From Spirochaetota bacterium (GTDB lineage: Bacteria > Spirochaetota > UBA4802 > UBA5550): DNA of 64,000 bases. The DNA lies in contig JALOTL010000003.1 in assembly GCA_025457915.1 (NCBI GenBank), positions 124,001 through 188,000 of the forward strand. The letters run 5' to 3'. The position numbers and the translations under genes were made by a program. The notes beneath the pieces are model-generated. The model was not told where the DNA came from, made no database searches, and worked only from the letters and a program-made list of their open reading frames with translations. Below are positions 14,860 to 24,466 of the stretch, piece after piece (position 1 is the first letter of the stretch; every line of letters starts with the position of its first letter).

Positions 14860-17844
14860 ATGATGCAGGCCGCTTACAGGATAGATGTATATAAAACCAT
14901 TGATGATCCGAGGAGCCATGTTTTAAAGGACAGGTTAAACAGGCTTGGATTTACTGTAGATGCAGTTCACATCGCCGACAGTTATCTTATCAATTCCAAA
15001 TTCAACGACAGGGATATTAACAGAATAGCTGAAATGCTGACCAACCCGGTCACACAGGGATATATCGTCAATAAGCCGTTTTCACGCATGGATTTTGATT
15101 ATGCACTTGAGATCGGATATCTTCCCGGGGTGACTGATAATGTGGCACACACCGTGAGGGAATCGATCGAGGATCTTCTGAAGATCGATCTGGATCCAGA
15201 AAAGTCTGTTTTTACCGCCACAACCTATTTTTTTAAGGGGTTAAGATCATCGGATGAAGCCTTGAGGATCGGAATGGAGCTGCACAATCCCCTTATCCAG
15301 AGAATCAGCCTGAAATCCGTCGGTGATTATGCAGCGACCGGCGGGATGGACAATTTCATACCCGTGGTCGAGATCCATGAGAACCAGGATGCCGATGTAG
15401 TTGATCTCGATGTCTCGGAAGAAGAGCTTGCCCTCATGGCAAAGCAAGGCATTAAAGATCCGGACGGCAGCAGGAGGGGCCCGCTGGCCCTGGACATGGC
15501 GTCGATGAACGTGATAAAGGACTATTTCATCGGCAGGGAAAAAAGAAATCCCACCGACGTCGAACTGGAATCCATTGCCCAGACTTGGAGCGAGCACTGC
15601 AAGCATACCATTTTTTCAGCCGAGCTTGACGACATCAAGGATGGGATATACAGGCGGTACATCAAGGAAGCCACGATGAGGATCAGAAGAGAGAAGGGCC
15701 ACGGGGACTTCTGCGTTTCCGTCTTCGAGGATAATTCCGGCGGGATCGAGTTTGATGATGAATTTATCATATCCGACAAGGTTGAGACGCATAACAGTCC
15801 GAGCGCGCTCGATCCCTTCGGCGGCGCCATCACCGGCATAGTGGGTGTCAACAGGGACGCCATCGGTTTCGGGATGGCCGCCAAGCCTGTCGCCAACAGG
15901 TACGGCTTCTGTTTTGCCAGCCCGTTCGATGAAAGCCCTCTTTTCAGGGACAGGAAAGCTGAAAGCAAACTGCTGTCTCCCAGGAGGATCATGGAAGGGG
16001 TGATACACGGAGTCAATGTGGGCGGCAATCAATCCGGCATCCCCACTCCGCAGGGTTTCGTCTATTTCGACGAAAGATATAAAGGAAAGCCCCTTGTCTT
16101 CGTGGGCACGGTCGGCCTGCTTCCGAAAGTCGTGAACGGAAAGGCCTCTGTGAAGAAAAAAGCCATGCCGGGCGACCTTGTGGTGATGATCGGCGGAAGG
16201 GTAGGAAGGGACGGGATCCATGGGGCGACTTTTTCATCCGAAGCCCTGACATCCGGGAGCCCGGCCGCCGCGGTCCAGATCGGCGATCCGATAACCCAGA
16301 AGAAGCTTTCCGACGCTGTTGTTAAAGAGGCAAGGGACCTGGGCCTTTACAATTCCATAACCGACAACGGCGCGGGCGGACTTTCGTGTTCCGTTGCCGA
16401 GATGGCAAGGGAATCGGGCGGCTTCGAGGTCGATCTTGACAGGGTGCCGCTGAAATACCATGGTCTTTCCCCATGGCAGGTCTGGGTGAGCGAATCCCAG
16501 GAGAGAATGACCCTCGCGGTCCCGGAATCAAAAATCGTTCAGTTCGGTGAACTGATGAAAAAGAGGGGCGTGGAATGCACGGTCATAGGGCGCTTCAATG
16601 ATTCAGGACGCGGCGTCGTCACCAGCAGGGGAAGGAAGATATTCGACCTCGAAATGGATTTCCTCCACAACGGGCTCCCCAGGAAAAAACTCGGTTCCGT
16701 AAGTCCGAAAAGGGACAACGCACACCCCGTGTTCGCCGAACCATCCGATATTAATGGCGTTTTGCTGGACATGATATCAAGACTGAACACCGCGAGTTTT
16801 GAATTCATTTCGAGCCAGTACGATCATGAGGTCCAGGGTAATTCCGTCATAAAGCCGGTTCAGGGAAAGGGTAGGGTCAACGGCAACGTCAGCGTGATAA
16901 GGCCGGTTCTCGGCTCAAGAAAGGGCGTTGTGCTTTCCCATGGTCTATATCCGTCCTACAGCGACATCGATACTTACTGGATGGCCGCCTGCTCGATCGA
17001 CACCGCGGTGCGCAACGCGGTGTCTGCCGGGGCGCGCCTTGAAAGGCTCGCCATACTTGACAATTTCTGCTGGTGCGATTCGAATAACCCGGAAAGGCTC
17101 GGAGAGCTGAAGAACGCGGCCATGGCCTGTTACGACATATCCGTCGCTTACGGCACGCCGTTCATTTCCGGAAAGGACAGCATGTTCAACGATTTCAGGG
17201 GGTATGGTCCGGATTTCAACGAGATAATGATTTCAGTGCCTCCCACGCTGTTGATTTCTTCAATAGGCGTGATTGAGGATATTTCCTTTTGCCAGACGCT
17301 GGATTTTAAATTCCCAGGGGATTTTGTTTATATAATAGGAACCACAAGGAACGAACTTGGAGGCAGCGAATACCTCGCTTATTCCGGCGAAAGGATCTCT
17401 GGAAAAAAATACACGGGAAATGACGTTCCCAGGGTATATCCCGGTGAATTCCTGCGCTCGTATTCTGCCGTGGAAAAGGCGATCGGGAAGGGACTTCTTT
17501 CGTCATCGCTGAGTTTGGAGAGGGGAGGGCTTGCCGTCGCACTTTGCAGGTCGGCTATGGGAGGCCTGCTTGGTTTCGAGATAGAACTGTCCCGCCTGCC
17601 TGCGGACGGAGTAGCAAGGACGGACGGACTGCTGTTTTCCGAATCACAGGGCAGGCTGCTGGTTTCCGTAAGTCCGGATCGCGCTGGTGAGTTCGAAGCT
17701 GTTTTTTCCGGGCTCGCGTTCGAAAAAATAGGGACGGTCACCAGTGGCAGGGTTGCGATTAAGGGACCCGACGGGAAATACGTCGCCGAAACCGGCGTGT
17801 CGAAGCTCAACGAGGCGTACAGGTCCACATTCAAGGGATTTTAA
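14860..17844 (+). CDS. purL: Phosphoribosylformylglycinamidine synthase, PurS-like domain fused to PurL
   Basis: A 994-residue protein. It makes formylglycinamidine ribonucleotide from FGAR, ATP and glutamine-derived ammonia, the fourth step of purine synthesis. Residues about 3-80 ('YRIDVYKTIDDPRSHVLKDRL') look like a PurS-type ferredoxin-like domain. A linker with 'GYLPGVTDNVAHTV' leads to the synthetase core: 'QTWSEHCKHTIFSA', 'KVETHNSPSALDPFGGAITG', 'DNGAGGLSCSVAEMA', and the duplicated second half ending with 'GRLLVSVSPD'. It lacks the C-terminal glutamine amidotransferase of the large enterobacterial enzyme; that subunit is purQ, 11 nt downstream. This is therefore the long PurL form with a separate amidotransferase. 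Start: two adjacent ATGs preceded by GAGAGGA. It probably forms a complex with PurQ in the cytoplasm. Confidence 0.95.
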   Translation: MMQAAYRIDVYKTIDDPRSHVLKDRLNRLGFTVDAVHIADSYLINSKFNDRDINRIAEMLTNPVTQGYIVNKPFSRMDFDYALEIGYLPGVTDNVAHTVRESIEDLLKIDLDPEKSVFTATTYFFKGLRSSDEALRIGMELHNPLIQRISLKSVGDYAATGGMDNFIPVVEIHENQDADVVDLDVSEEELALMAKQGIKDPDGSRRGPLALDMASMNVIKDYFIGREKRNPTDVELESIAQTWSEHCKHTIFSAELDDIKDGIYRRYIKEATMRIRREKGHGDFCVSVFEDNSGGIEFDDEFIISDKVETHNSPSALDPFGGAITGIVGVNRDAIGFGMAAKPVANRYGFCFASPFDESPLFRDRKAESKLLSPRRIMEGVIHGVNVGGNQSGIPTPQGFVYFDERYKGKPLVFVGTVGLLPKVVNGKASVKKKAMPGDLVVMIGGRVGRDGIHGATFSSEALTSGSPAAAVQIGDPITQKKLSDAVVKEARDLGLYNSITDNGAGGLSCSVAEMARESGGFEVDLDRVPLKYHGLSPWQVWVSESQERMTLAVPESKIVQFGELMKKRGVECTVIGRFNDSGRGVVTSRGRKIFDLEMDFLHNGLPRKKLGSVSPKRDNAHPVFAEPSDINGVLLDMISRLNTASFEFISSQYDHEVQGNSVIKPVQGKGRVNGNVSVIRPVLGSRKGVVLSHGLYPSYSDIDTYWMAACSIDTAVRNAVSAGARLERLAILDNFCWCDSNNPERLGELKNAAMACYDISVAYGTPFISGKDSMFNDFRGYGPDFNEIMISVPPTLLISSIGVIEDISFCQTLDFKFPGDFVYIIGTTRNELGGSEYLAYSGERISGKKYTGNDVPRVYPGEFLRSYSAVEKAIGKGLLSSSLSLERGGLAVALCRSAMGGLLGFEIELSRLPADGVARTDGLLFSESQGRLLVSVSPDRAGEFEAVFSGLAFEKIGTVTSGRVAIKGPDGKYVAETGVSKLNEAYRSTFKGF

Positions 17845-17855
17845 CCGGGGAAGAA

Positions 17856-18665
17856 ATGGCAAAACCCAGAGTATTAGTAATGGCCGGATACGGGATAAAT
17901 TGCGAAGAGGAGACCGCGTTCTCTTTCAGAATATCCGGAGCCGATCCGAAAATTGTTCATATAAATGATCTTATCACCTGCAGGGGGATCCTGGATTCAT
18001 TCCAGGTGTTCGTATTCCCGGGCGGATTCTCCTACGGCGACGACACCGGAAGCGGGAGGGCCCTCGCGAACAGGATCAAGAATAATCTCATGGACGAGAT
18101 AAAAAGGTTCATCGACAGGGACACGCTGATGCTCGGCATCTGCAACGGTTTCCAGGTCATGGTGAATATCGGCCTAATACCGGCCATCGGGGGCTTCTCG
18201 GGCAGGGAAGAGGTTTCGCTTGAAAACAACAGGACATCGAGGTATGAATGCAGGTGGGTGGACCTGGCCGTGAACAGGAATTCATGTTGCGTTTTCACCA
18301 GGGGAATTGAAACGCTTCACGTTCCGGTGGCGCACGGCGAGGGGAATTTTTACGCTCCGCCTGCCGTGCTCGATTCAATACTGGCAGGCGACCTGGTCGC
18401 CCTCAGCTATGTGAAACCGGACGGTACGCCGGCGGGAGGGGAGTTTCCGTATAATCCGAACGGATCGGCGCTTGATATCGCATCGATTTGCGGCGGCAAC
18501 GGAAGGATCATGGGCATGATGCCCCATCCGGAACGCGGCATTTTTTTCAACCAGAGGGATGACTGGACGTTCCTGAGGGATAAACACGCAAGAAACGGAT
18601 CGCCTGTCCCGGAATTTTCCGACGGCATCGCAATATTCAAAAATGCGGTCGATTATTTCAAATGA
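17856..18665 (+). CDS. purQ: FGAM synthase glutamine amidotransferase subunit
   Basis: A 269-residue class I glutamine amidotransferase. It releases ammonia from glutamine for PurL. Seen: 'VLVMAGYGINCEEE' at the N-terminus, 'FVFPGGFSYGDD', nucleophile Cys96 in 'LGICNGFQ', and the His-x-Glu pair of the triad in 'MMPHPERG' (His224, Glu226). It starts 11 nt after purL and is surely co-transcribed and in complex with it. It is slightly longer than the short PurQ of Bacillus (about 227) and closer to the amidotransferase domain of the large PurL. GGGGAAG lies just upstream of the ATG. Confidence 0.96.
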   Translation: MAKPRVLVMAGYGINCEEETAFSFRISGADPKIVHINDLITCRGILDSFQVFVFPGGFSYGDDTGSGRALANRIKNNLMDEIKRFIDRDTLMLGICNGFQVMVNIGLIPAIGGFSGREEVSLENNRTSRYECRWVDLAVNRNSCCVFTRGIETLHVPVAHGEGNFYAPPAVLDSILAGDLVALSYVKPDGTPAGGEFPYNPNGSALDIASICGGNGRIMGMMPHPERGIFFNQRDDWTFLRDKHARNGSPVPEFSDGIAIFKNAVDYFK

Positions 18666-18689
18666 TTTCAAGACCCGGAGATTAATAAA

Positions 18690-19718
18690 ATGGCTTTCAG
18701 GTATATAAAGAAGTTTCCGTCCGTCGAAGAGGTGATGGATGCATATCCGCTGCCGGAAAAATTCGCCGCCATCAAGAAGAACAGGGACGCAGAAATCGCA
18801 GCCGTCCTCAGGGGAGAAGACCCGAGAATCCTCCTGTTGATCGGACCGTGCTCCGCCCACCAGGAGGATGCGGTGTGCGAATACGCGTCAAGGCTCGCAA
18901 AGGTACAGGAAAAGGTCAGGGACAGCATCATCCTCATCCCGAGGATATACACGAACAAGCCCAGGACGACAGGCATGGGATACAAGGGGATGTTCCATCA
19001 GCCGGACCACCAGAAAAAGCCTGACATGACCAGGGGGCTCATTGCCATAAGGAAGATGCATATAAGGGCCATGAAAGAGTCCCATCTTTCCGCGGCGGAT
19101 GAAATGCTGTATCCGGACAACTATTCCTACCTGTCCGATCTGCTCGCCTATGTCGCCATCGGGGCCAGGTCAGTGGAAAACCAGCAGCACCGGCTCACCG
19201 TCAGCGGGCTCGACATCCCGGTTGGCATGAAGAACCCTACATCCGGTGATTTCAATGTAATGCTGGATTCGGTATTCGCCGCCCAGAAATCCCATACCTT
19301 CGTCTACAACGGCTGGGAGGTTTCTACCGATGGCAACGATCTCGCGCATTCCGTGGTAAGGGGCGCCTATGACAGGAGCGGCAACCATATTCCGAATTAT
19401 CACTTTGAGGACCTGCACCAGCTTGCCGGGCTCTATAAAAAGCGCGAGCTGAAAAATCCCGCCGTGCTGGTCGATACCAACCATTCTAATTCCGGGAAAC
19501 GATTCAGGGAACAGCCCCGCATCGCCATGGAGGTGATGCGGAACAGGCGGAATTCAAAGTCCATCAAGGAGATGGTCAAGGGATTCATGGTAGAAAGCTA
19601 TCTCCTTGAGGGCTCCCAGGACCCTTCCGGGAACGAGTTCGGGAAATCAATTACTGATCCCTGCCTTGGCTGGGAGGATTCGGAAAAGCTCATTTTAAAT
19701 CTTTCCGAACTTGTTTAA
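18690..19718 (+). CDS. aroF: 3-deoxy-7-phosphoheptulonate (DAHP) synthase, class I
   Basis: A 342-residue cytoplasmic enzyme. It condenses phosphoenolpyruvate and erythrose 4-phosphate, the first step of aromatic amino acid synthesis. It aligns with AroF/AroG/AroH: 'LLIGPCSAHQEDAVCEYASRL', 'IPRIYTNKPRTTGMGYKG', 'AADEMLYP', 'IGARSVENQQHR', 'GMKNPTSGDFNV', 'VDTNHSNSGKRFREQ' and 'FMVESYLLEGSQ'. The metal-binding Cys ('GPCS'), His and Glu are present. Which E. coli isoenzyme it corresponds to cannot be told, so the symbol is approximate. It follows purQ by 24 nt and probably shares its transcript. There is no ACT or chorismate-mutase regulatory domain. Confidence 0.93.
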   Translation: MAFRYIKKFPSVEEVMDAYPLPEKFAAIKKNRDAEIAAVLRGEDPRILLLIGPCSAHQEDAVCEYASRLAKVQEKVRDSIILIPRIYTNKPRTTGMGYKGMFHQPDHQKKPDMTRGLIAIRKMHIRAMKESHLSAADEMLYPDNYSYLSDLLAYVAIGARSVENQQHRLTVSGLDIPVGMKNPTSGDFNVMLDSVFAAQKSHTFVYNGWEVSTDGNDLAHSVVRGAYDRSGNHIPNYHFEDLHQLAGLYKKRELKNPAVLVDTNHSNSGKRFREQPRIAMEVMRNRRNSKSIKEMVKGFMVESYLLEGSQDPSGNEFGKSITDPCLGWEDSEKLILNLSELV

Positions 19719-19892
19719 TAACAGTATTTATTTAAAAAAGAGGCAATCAGCTTTTCACCGCCGGTTTAATTCCTCCCCCCCTTCCGTACTGTACTCTTTA
19801 AAATTCAAGCGGGAATATTCATTTTTTCCCGGTAAAAAAAAGGGTTGAAAAAATGAGAAAAAAATTATAATATTAAGTTCATTTTATGATCT

Positions 19893-19920
19893 TTGAACCA
19901 GTTTTTTAAAACACTATATT
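19893..19920 (+). promoter_or_regulatory. Sigma-70-like promoter of the chemoreceptor gene
   Basis: TTGAAC (19893-19898), 16-bp spacer, TATATT (19915-19920), about 40 nt before the start codon, within very AT-rich DNA. Confidence 0.5.
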
Positions 19921-19958
19921 ATCGGAAACATGCATAAATATATACGGCATGGAATTTC

Positions 19959-22112
19959 ATGGGGGAAGAGTCAGTGAATGAATTAATAAAAAAGCTATAC
20001 ATTAATTTCATCAGGTACGCTTCATTTGTTATCGCGTTCAACATTCTGGTATTCATAATCGTATATTCCATTTCTTTTCCTGTTTTCAAAGATTTAAGGT
20101 TGCTTGTATTGGTCTTCGTCGTATCTCCGATTAACTTCATGCTGCTTTTAGCCTATTATATGTACAGGATAAAAGGGCTCCTGAAATATGCTGGTGGCGG
20201 GAACACGGATGTGTCAGAATCCATTAAAATGTATAAAAAGATTTCGATGCTCACTTTTTACCTGAATATCCTTATACTCTGGACATCGTATATCCCTGTA
20301 ACGCTCATTTTATATTTCCAACTCGGATACACAAACCTGTACTATCATTTTTACATAATATTCATCTACGGCTTCGTTTTTCTATTTCTCGGCTATTATT
20401 CCCTGAACGTGTGGTTCGTCAGGACATATCCACTGGGAAAGTTTAATATCCCGGTTTTCATCCAGAGCCTCGGGAGCAAGATCGAGAACCTCGTACTGCC
20501 CATCGTGCTCATCGTCGCCGTAATCATTTCAGTCATGATTTATTCGATCAACTGGCGGATCATCACGCATGAGACGGACAGGAGCATCCTTGACGGATTG
20601 AAGATAGTCGCATACCAGATCGAAGGCGGGACCGTTTTTTCCGGCATAGATCTTCCGGAATCCCTGAAGGAGAAAAAAGGTGCGGTATTCATTCTTAACG
20701 GGGAACTGGAGATAATCTATCCCGATAGCGCCGCAAAAAAGGGGGCTTTTTTAAGCCATATAAAAAAGGGAAACATTGCGGAATATCTTTATGATAATAC
20801 GAAGACTTCTTTAAAGGGTATGAAAAACACGGATTCAGGATTTTTCGACGGTGTTTATGATGAAACCCATTCCCTTTATTATTACCGGAAAAACAAGGAT
20901 TCCGGTGAAATCATTCTTGCAGTCTTTTCGGAGGAGGAGGCCTACAAATCATTCTACCAGAGCATTGCCGCGCAGACTATAGCGCTTTTCATTTTCAATT
21001 TCATAATCTGGATCGTCGTACGTTGGAGGGTGAAAAGGATATCGAGGTCGATCGACAGCGTCATGCCGGCCATCACCATGGCGTCAAAAGGCGACCTGAC
21101 GCAGACCATAACCCTGGTAAAATCACGCGACATCATGGAGGACTTCACCAGGATATTCGCGGCATTCGTGAACAACGTCAGGGGCCTCATGATCAAGTCG
21201 GGCGACCTGTCGTCCCTCCTGCTGGATCTGTCGCAGTCCATCGAGGGGACCGGCGCGTACATCAAGGACTCTTCCGCCTCGAATGCAAAGATACTGGGAG
21301 AATCAACCGAACTGGTTAAATCCATGTCCGGCTCCTTTTCCCGAATAACAAAGGAATCCGAAAGCCAGAGCAACAGAATAAAGAGCTTCGAGGACACGAT
21401 AAACATACTGACCAGCTCGATGAACGACGTTTCCGGAAACGCCACAAGGGTCATAGATGCGATGAAGGAGATGGAAACCAACGCCCAGAAGGGCGAGATC
21501 CTGGTGCAGAACACGTTCCAGGGCATACAGAACATCGAAAAATTCTACAATGGAATACTCGAGGTGATACAGCTCATATCCGACATAGCGGAGCAGGTGA
21601 ACCTTCTTTCCCTTAACGCTTCCATTGAGGCCGCGAGGGCGGGGGAATACGGCAGGGGATTTGCCGTGGTAGCTGAAGAGATTTCAAAGCTTGCCGACAG
21701 GACCGGGTCCAGCGTCAAGGAGATAACCAATCTCATAACGAGCGGCAGCGCCGAGATAGTGAAGGACAAGGACATGGTCCTGGACATGAAAAATTCTTTT
21801 ACCCAGATCATGAAAAACATATCGGATACGGCCACGATTGTAAAGGGGTTCATAGAAATGATCCGCGACAGGGTAAGGGAGATCGTTCAGATAAGGACCG
21901 ACATATCATCGATAAGCGAATTTTCGAAAAACCTTTCCGAGTCTATGATCAGCCAGATTGAAAAGGCCCTGATGGTCACGGAAACCATTGAAAGGGTGAA
22001 CAGCGGCGCGCAGGATTTCGTGGAGAAATCAAACAAGCTTTCAGATTCGTCCGTGAGCCTCAAGGAAATGGCGCTTTCCCTGAACGAGAGCCTCAAGAAG
22101 TTTAAGCTCTAA
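19959..22112 (+). CDS. Methyl-accepting chemotaxis-type receptor with multi-helix membrane N-terminus
   Basis: A 717-residue membrane receptor. The N-terminus has about six transmembrane helices within residues 20-200. A short extracytoplasmic region (about 200-325) and another helix (about 330-350) follow, then a HAMP-like segment and a long coiled-coil signalling domain. Its tip, '[38 protein letters not shown]', is the conserved CheA/CheW contact hairpin. The usual architecture is two helices flanking a periplasmic sensor, so the membrane-embedded bundle is unusual. There is no C-terminal CheR-docking pentapeptide. The ATG at 19959 is in the track; GTG at 19974 has a better ribosome site (GGGGGAAG) and may be the real start. 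No other che genes are nearby. Its end overlaps adk by 11 bp, tail to tail. Confidence 0.88.
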   Translation: MGEESVNELIKKLYINFIRYASFVIAFNILVFIIVYSISFPVFKDLRLLVLVFVVSPINFMLLLAYYMYRIKGLLKYAGGGNTDVSESIKMYKKISMLTFYLNILILWTSYIPVTLILYFQLGYTNLYYHFYIIFIYGFVFLFLGYYSLNVWFVRTYPLGKFNIPVFIQSLGSKIENLVLPIVLIVAVIISVMIYSINWRIITHETDRSILDGLKIVAYQIEGGTVFSGIDLPESLKEKKGAVFILNGELEIIYPDSAAKKGAFLSHIKKGNIAEYLYDNTKTSLKGMKNTDSGFFDGVYDETHSLYYYRKNKDSGEIILAVFSEEEAYKSFYQSIAAQTIALFIFNFIIWIVVRWRVKRISRSIDSVMPAITMASKGDLTQTITLVKSRDIMEDFTRIFAAFVNNVRGLMIKSGDLSSLLLDLSQSIEGTGAYIKDSSASNAKILGESTELVKSMSGSFSRITKESESQSNRIKSFEDTINILTSSMNDVSGNATRVIDAMKEMETNAQKGEILVQNTFQGIQNIEKFYNGILEVIQLISDIAEQVNLLSLNASIEAARAGEYGRGFAVVAEEISKLADRTGSSVKEITNLITSGSAEIVKDKDMVLDMKNSFTQIMKNISDTATIVKGFIEMIRDRVREIVQIRTDISSISEFSKNLSESMISQIEKALMVTETIERVNSGAQDFVEKSNKLSDSSVSLKEMALSLNESLKKFKL

Positions 22113-22755
22113 CTCCATCCTTAATGATGGAGATTATACCGTCAAATACCGATTTCCTGTCTTTTTCACCGTCGATCTCGTGAAGAATTCCCTCTTTTCC
22201 GTAAAATTCGATAACGGGCTTTGTTTCTTCCATGTAAACCCGTATCCTGTTGATTATCGTATCCCTGTTGTCGTCGGTCCTGCGGTAAACCTCGCCGCCG
22301 CAGATGTCGCAGATGCCTTCTTTCGCTGGCGGATTGTCGTTGAGGCTGTATATCGCTCCGCAGCCGCGGCAGATCCTTCGTGAAGCGATCCTGTTTGCTA
22401 CCGCATCCCCGGTTACGTCGATAAGAAACGCGAAGTTTATATTAAAATTTTCCCTCAGCTTTTCAGCCTGGTACAGGGTCCTGGGAAAGCCGTCAAGAAT
22501 GAATCCATCAGCGCATTCATTTTTAAGGTGGCCGATAATCGCCCCTGTTATAAGCTCTACCGGTCCGATTTCTCCCCTGTCCATGAATTCCTTGATTTTT
22601 TTCCCGAGCTCGGAGCCTCTGCCGACCTCGCCCCTCAGAACATCGCCGGATGAGACATGGGGAAGTGAAAACAGGCGTTTCAATTCAGAGGCCTGGGTGC
22701 CCTTCCCGCAGCCCGGTGGGCCCATCAGTAATATCCTGAGGGCCTTTTCAGTCAT
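22102..22755 (-). CDS. adk: Adenylate kinase with zinc-binding LID
   Basis: A 217-residue cytoplasmic enzyme catalysing 2 ADP = ATP + AMP. P-loop '[10 protein letters not shown]' at residues 11-20, AMP-binding '[10 protein letters not shown]', '[14 protein letters not shown]', and a long LID with the zinc pattern 'CRGCG ... CDICG' followed by 'YRRTDDN' and 'RIRVYMEET'. All four zinc cysteines are present. Its start overlaps the end of the upstream lipoprotein gene by 8 bp, so the two are translationally coupled. Its 3' end overlaps the chemoreceptor gene. Confidence 0.98.
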   Translation of the reverse strand: MTEKALRILLMGPPGCGKGTQASELKRLFSLPHVSSGDVLRGEVGRGSELGKKIKEFMDRGEIGPVELITGAIIGHLKNECADGFILDGFPRTLYQAEKLRENFNINFAFLIDVTGDAVANRIASRRICRGCGAIYSLNDNPPAKEGICDICGGEVYRRTDDNRDTIINRIRVYMEETKPVIEFYGKEGILHEIDGEKDRKSVFDGIISIIKDGVRA

Positions 22756-23452
22756 AATTTTTTTCCTCTTTTTTCACGCCCTTTTCGTCGTATATAACCC
22801 ACTTTCCGGTCTTTTTCCCGTCTTTATAGTTCCCTTCGCTTTCAAGCCTTCCTTCTTCGTTGTATAACATCCACTTGCCGTCTTTCCTGTCCTTTGAATA
22901 CCTGCCGATTTCCTTCTTGTTGCCGTTCGGGTAGAAGATGTTTGTCTGGCCGTGCTTTATTCCCTCTTCGTACCAGCAGATTTCCCTCGGCTTGCCGTCT
23001 TCATAATACTCCATCGATTTGCCGTTCACCTTTCCGTTTTTGAAATAGAATTCGCTCCTGGCCATTCCATTGTCATAGAAATTCATTGTGGAAGTCAGGA
23101 GTCCTTTTCTGTAGATGAACTTGTTTTTTATTTTACCGTCGGATGAATATTCCTTCCATTCCCCGTCAAGGACATCGTCGAAGAACCCGCCCTCCGCCAT
23201 TATGCTTTTTCCAGCGGTCCCCTTGTAGAAAATTTTCCAGGTCCCGTTCTTTTTTGAGTTTCTGGCGGGCCCTGAAGCCTTCAGCGAACCGTCCGTCCAG
23301 AGTATGCTCTGCGGGCCGTTTTTCTGGTCAGGCTGGAACTGGAGGTCCCGGACTATGTCTTTAAATCCCGGATCGACAACAACCTGCCTGGTTTCAGCGC
23401 AGGAAATTATTAAAGAAAACAATAAAAGAAATATCAGCGAAGTCGGTCTCAT
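22748..23452 (-). CDS. Lipoprotein with MORN/YwqK-type repeats
   Basis: A 234-residue probable outer-envelope lipoprotein. The signal peptide 'RPTSLIFLLLFSLIISC' ends in a lipobox-like 'IISC'. The mature part consists of about seven repeats of 20-24 residues with the pattern G.W..Y...G......Y..G ('NGTWKIFYKGTAG', 'DGEWKEYSSDGKI', 'DGKWMLYNEEGRL', 'TGKWVIYDEKG'). This is the MORN-like repeat of the YwqK 'toxin-antitoxin' annotation group, a label that does not imply an antitoxin role. The start is moved from the track (23473) to ATG 23452, because AAGGAG lies 6 nt upstream and the signal peptide then begins at residue 1. It is coupled to adk. Function is unknown. Confidence 0.85.
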   Translation of the reverse strand: MRPTSLIFLLLFSLIISCAETRQVVVDPGFKDIVRDLQFQPDQKNGPQSILWTDGSLKASGPARNSKKNGTWKIFYKGTAGKSIMAEGGFFDDVLDGEWKEYSSDGKIKNKFIYRKGLLTSTMNFYDNGMARSEFYFKNGKVNGKSMEYYEDGKPREICWYEEGIKHGQTNIFYPNGNKKEIGRYSKDRKDGKWMLYNEEGRLESEGNYKDGKKTGKWVIYDEKGVKKEEKNYD

Positions 23453-23668
23453 TTTTTGCTCCTTTTTATACAACTGATCCTGGTCATGATGCTGTATAAA
23501 AGCGACAGGATCATGATTTTCGACAAAAAGTATGACAGTTAGAGGCGTTTTTGTCCGAAAATAAACTTAGGAAAAAATTTGCCTAAACTTATTGATTAAC
23601 GGGAAGTTGTCAAACAATTTTTTTTAAACATTATATATTTTTTGTATAAAAATAAGAGGTGAACAACC

Positions 23669-24466
23669 ATGATGAGATCTCTGTGGACTGCAGCATCAGG
23701 AATGGTGGGACAGCAATTCAATATCGATACTATTTCAAACAATCTATCGAACGTTAATACGACCGGTTTTAAAAAGCAGAGGGCTGAATTCGAAGACCTG
23801 CTTTACCAAACGCTGCTTATGGCCGGAACTCCTGCGACCGAGGTCACAGAGGTTCCGACCGGGATCCAGGTTGGGCATGGGGTAAAGGTCGCGGCAACCC
23901 AGAAAATGTTCCAGCAGGGCAGCCTGCAGGCCACGGAGAACAAGCTTGACCTTGCGCTTGAAGGCGAGGGTTTTTTCAAGATCCAGCTTTACGACGGAAC
24001 CATGGCATATACGAGGGATGGTTCGTTCAAGGTTGATTCAAACAGGCAGGTAGTGACTTCCAGCGGATATCTTCTCGAGCCGCCCATAGTGCTTCCGGAG
24101 AACTTTATCATGGATACCCTGTCCATCAGCCAGACCGGAAGGGTTACGGTAAAGATCGTCGGCGAGGACGATCCGATAGAAGTGGGACAGCTCGAGATAT
24201 ACAGGTTCGTCAACCCGGCAGGCCTTTCAAGCATCGGGGGGAACCTGTACAAGACCACCCCGGCATCCGGAGAAGAGATTCCCGGCCAGCCCGGCATAGA
24301 GGGGATGGCCAGGACCCATCAGGGATTTCTGGAAATGTCGAACGTGAAGATCGTTGAGGAGATGGTCAACATGATAGTGGCACAGAGGGCATATGAGGTC
24401 AATTCAAAGGCAATACAGACGTCTGATTCCATGCTCGGTACTGCCATAGGATTGAAGCGTGGATAA
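23669..24466 (+). CDS. flgG: Flagellar distal rod protein FlgG
   Basis: A 265-residue rod component of the periplasmic flagellum, exported by the flagellar type III apparatus. N-terminal 'MRSLWTAASGMVGQQFNIDTISNNLSNVNTTGFKK' and C-terminal 'QGFLEMSNVKIVEEMVNMIVAQRAYEVNSKAIQTSD' are the paired heptad regions common to axial proteins, with 'LALEGEGFFKI' between. The length is standard. AGAGGTG precedes the double ATG. It heads the flgG-A-H-I-J run. A possible promoter lies upstream (TTGTCA at 23607-23612 with TATATT-like DNA near 23631); I see no clear sigma-28 site. Confidence 0.98.
   Translation: MMRSLWTAASGMVGQQFNIDTISNNLSNVNTTGFKKQRAEFEDLLYQTLLMAGTPATEVTEVPTGIQVGHGVKVAATQKMFQQGSLQATENKLDLALEGEGFFKIQLYDGTMAYTRDGSFKVDSNRQVVTSSGYLLEPPIVLPENFIMDTLSISQTGRVTVKIVGEDDPIEVGQLEIYRFVNPAGLSSIGGNLYKTTPASGEEIPGQPGIEGMARTHQGFLEMSNVKIVEEMVNMIVAQRAYEVNSKAIQTSDSMLGTAIGLKRG

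Noticed and set aside
15522-16221. Overlapping minus-strand ORFs of 168 and 201 codons inside purL
   Set aside because: They lie wholly within conserved purL coding sequence, with low-complexity translations and no domain.
22748-23452. Antitoxin of a toxin-antitoxin pair
   Set aside because: The YwqK 'antitoxin' label is a database name for this repeat. No toxin gene is adjacent, and the protein is an exported lipoprotein coupled to adk.
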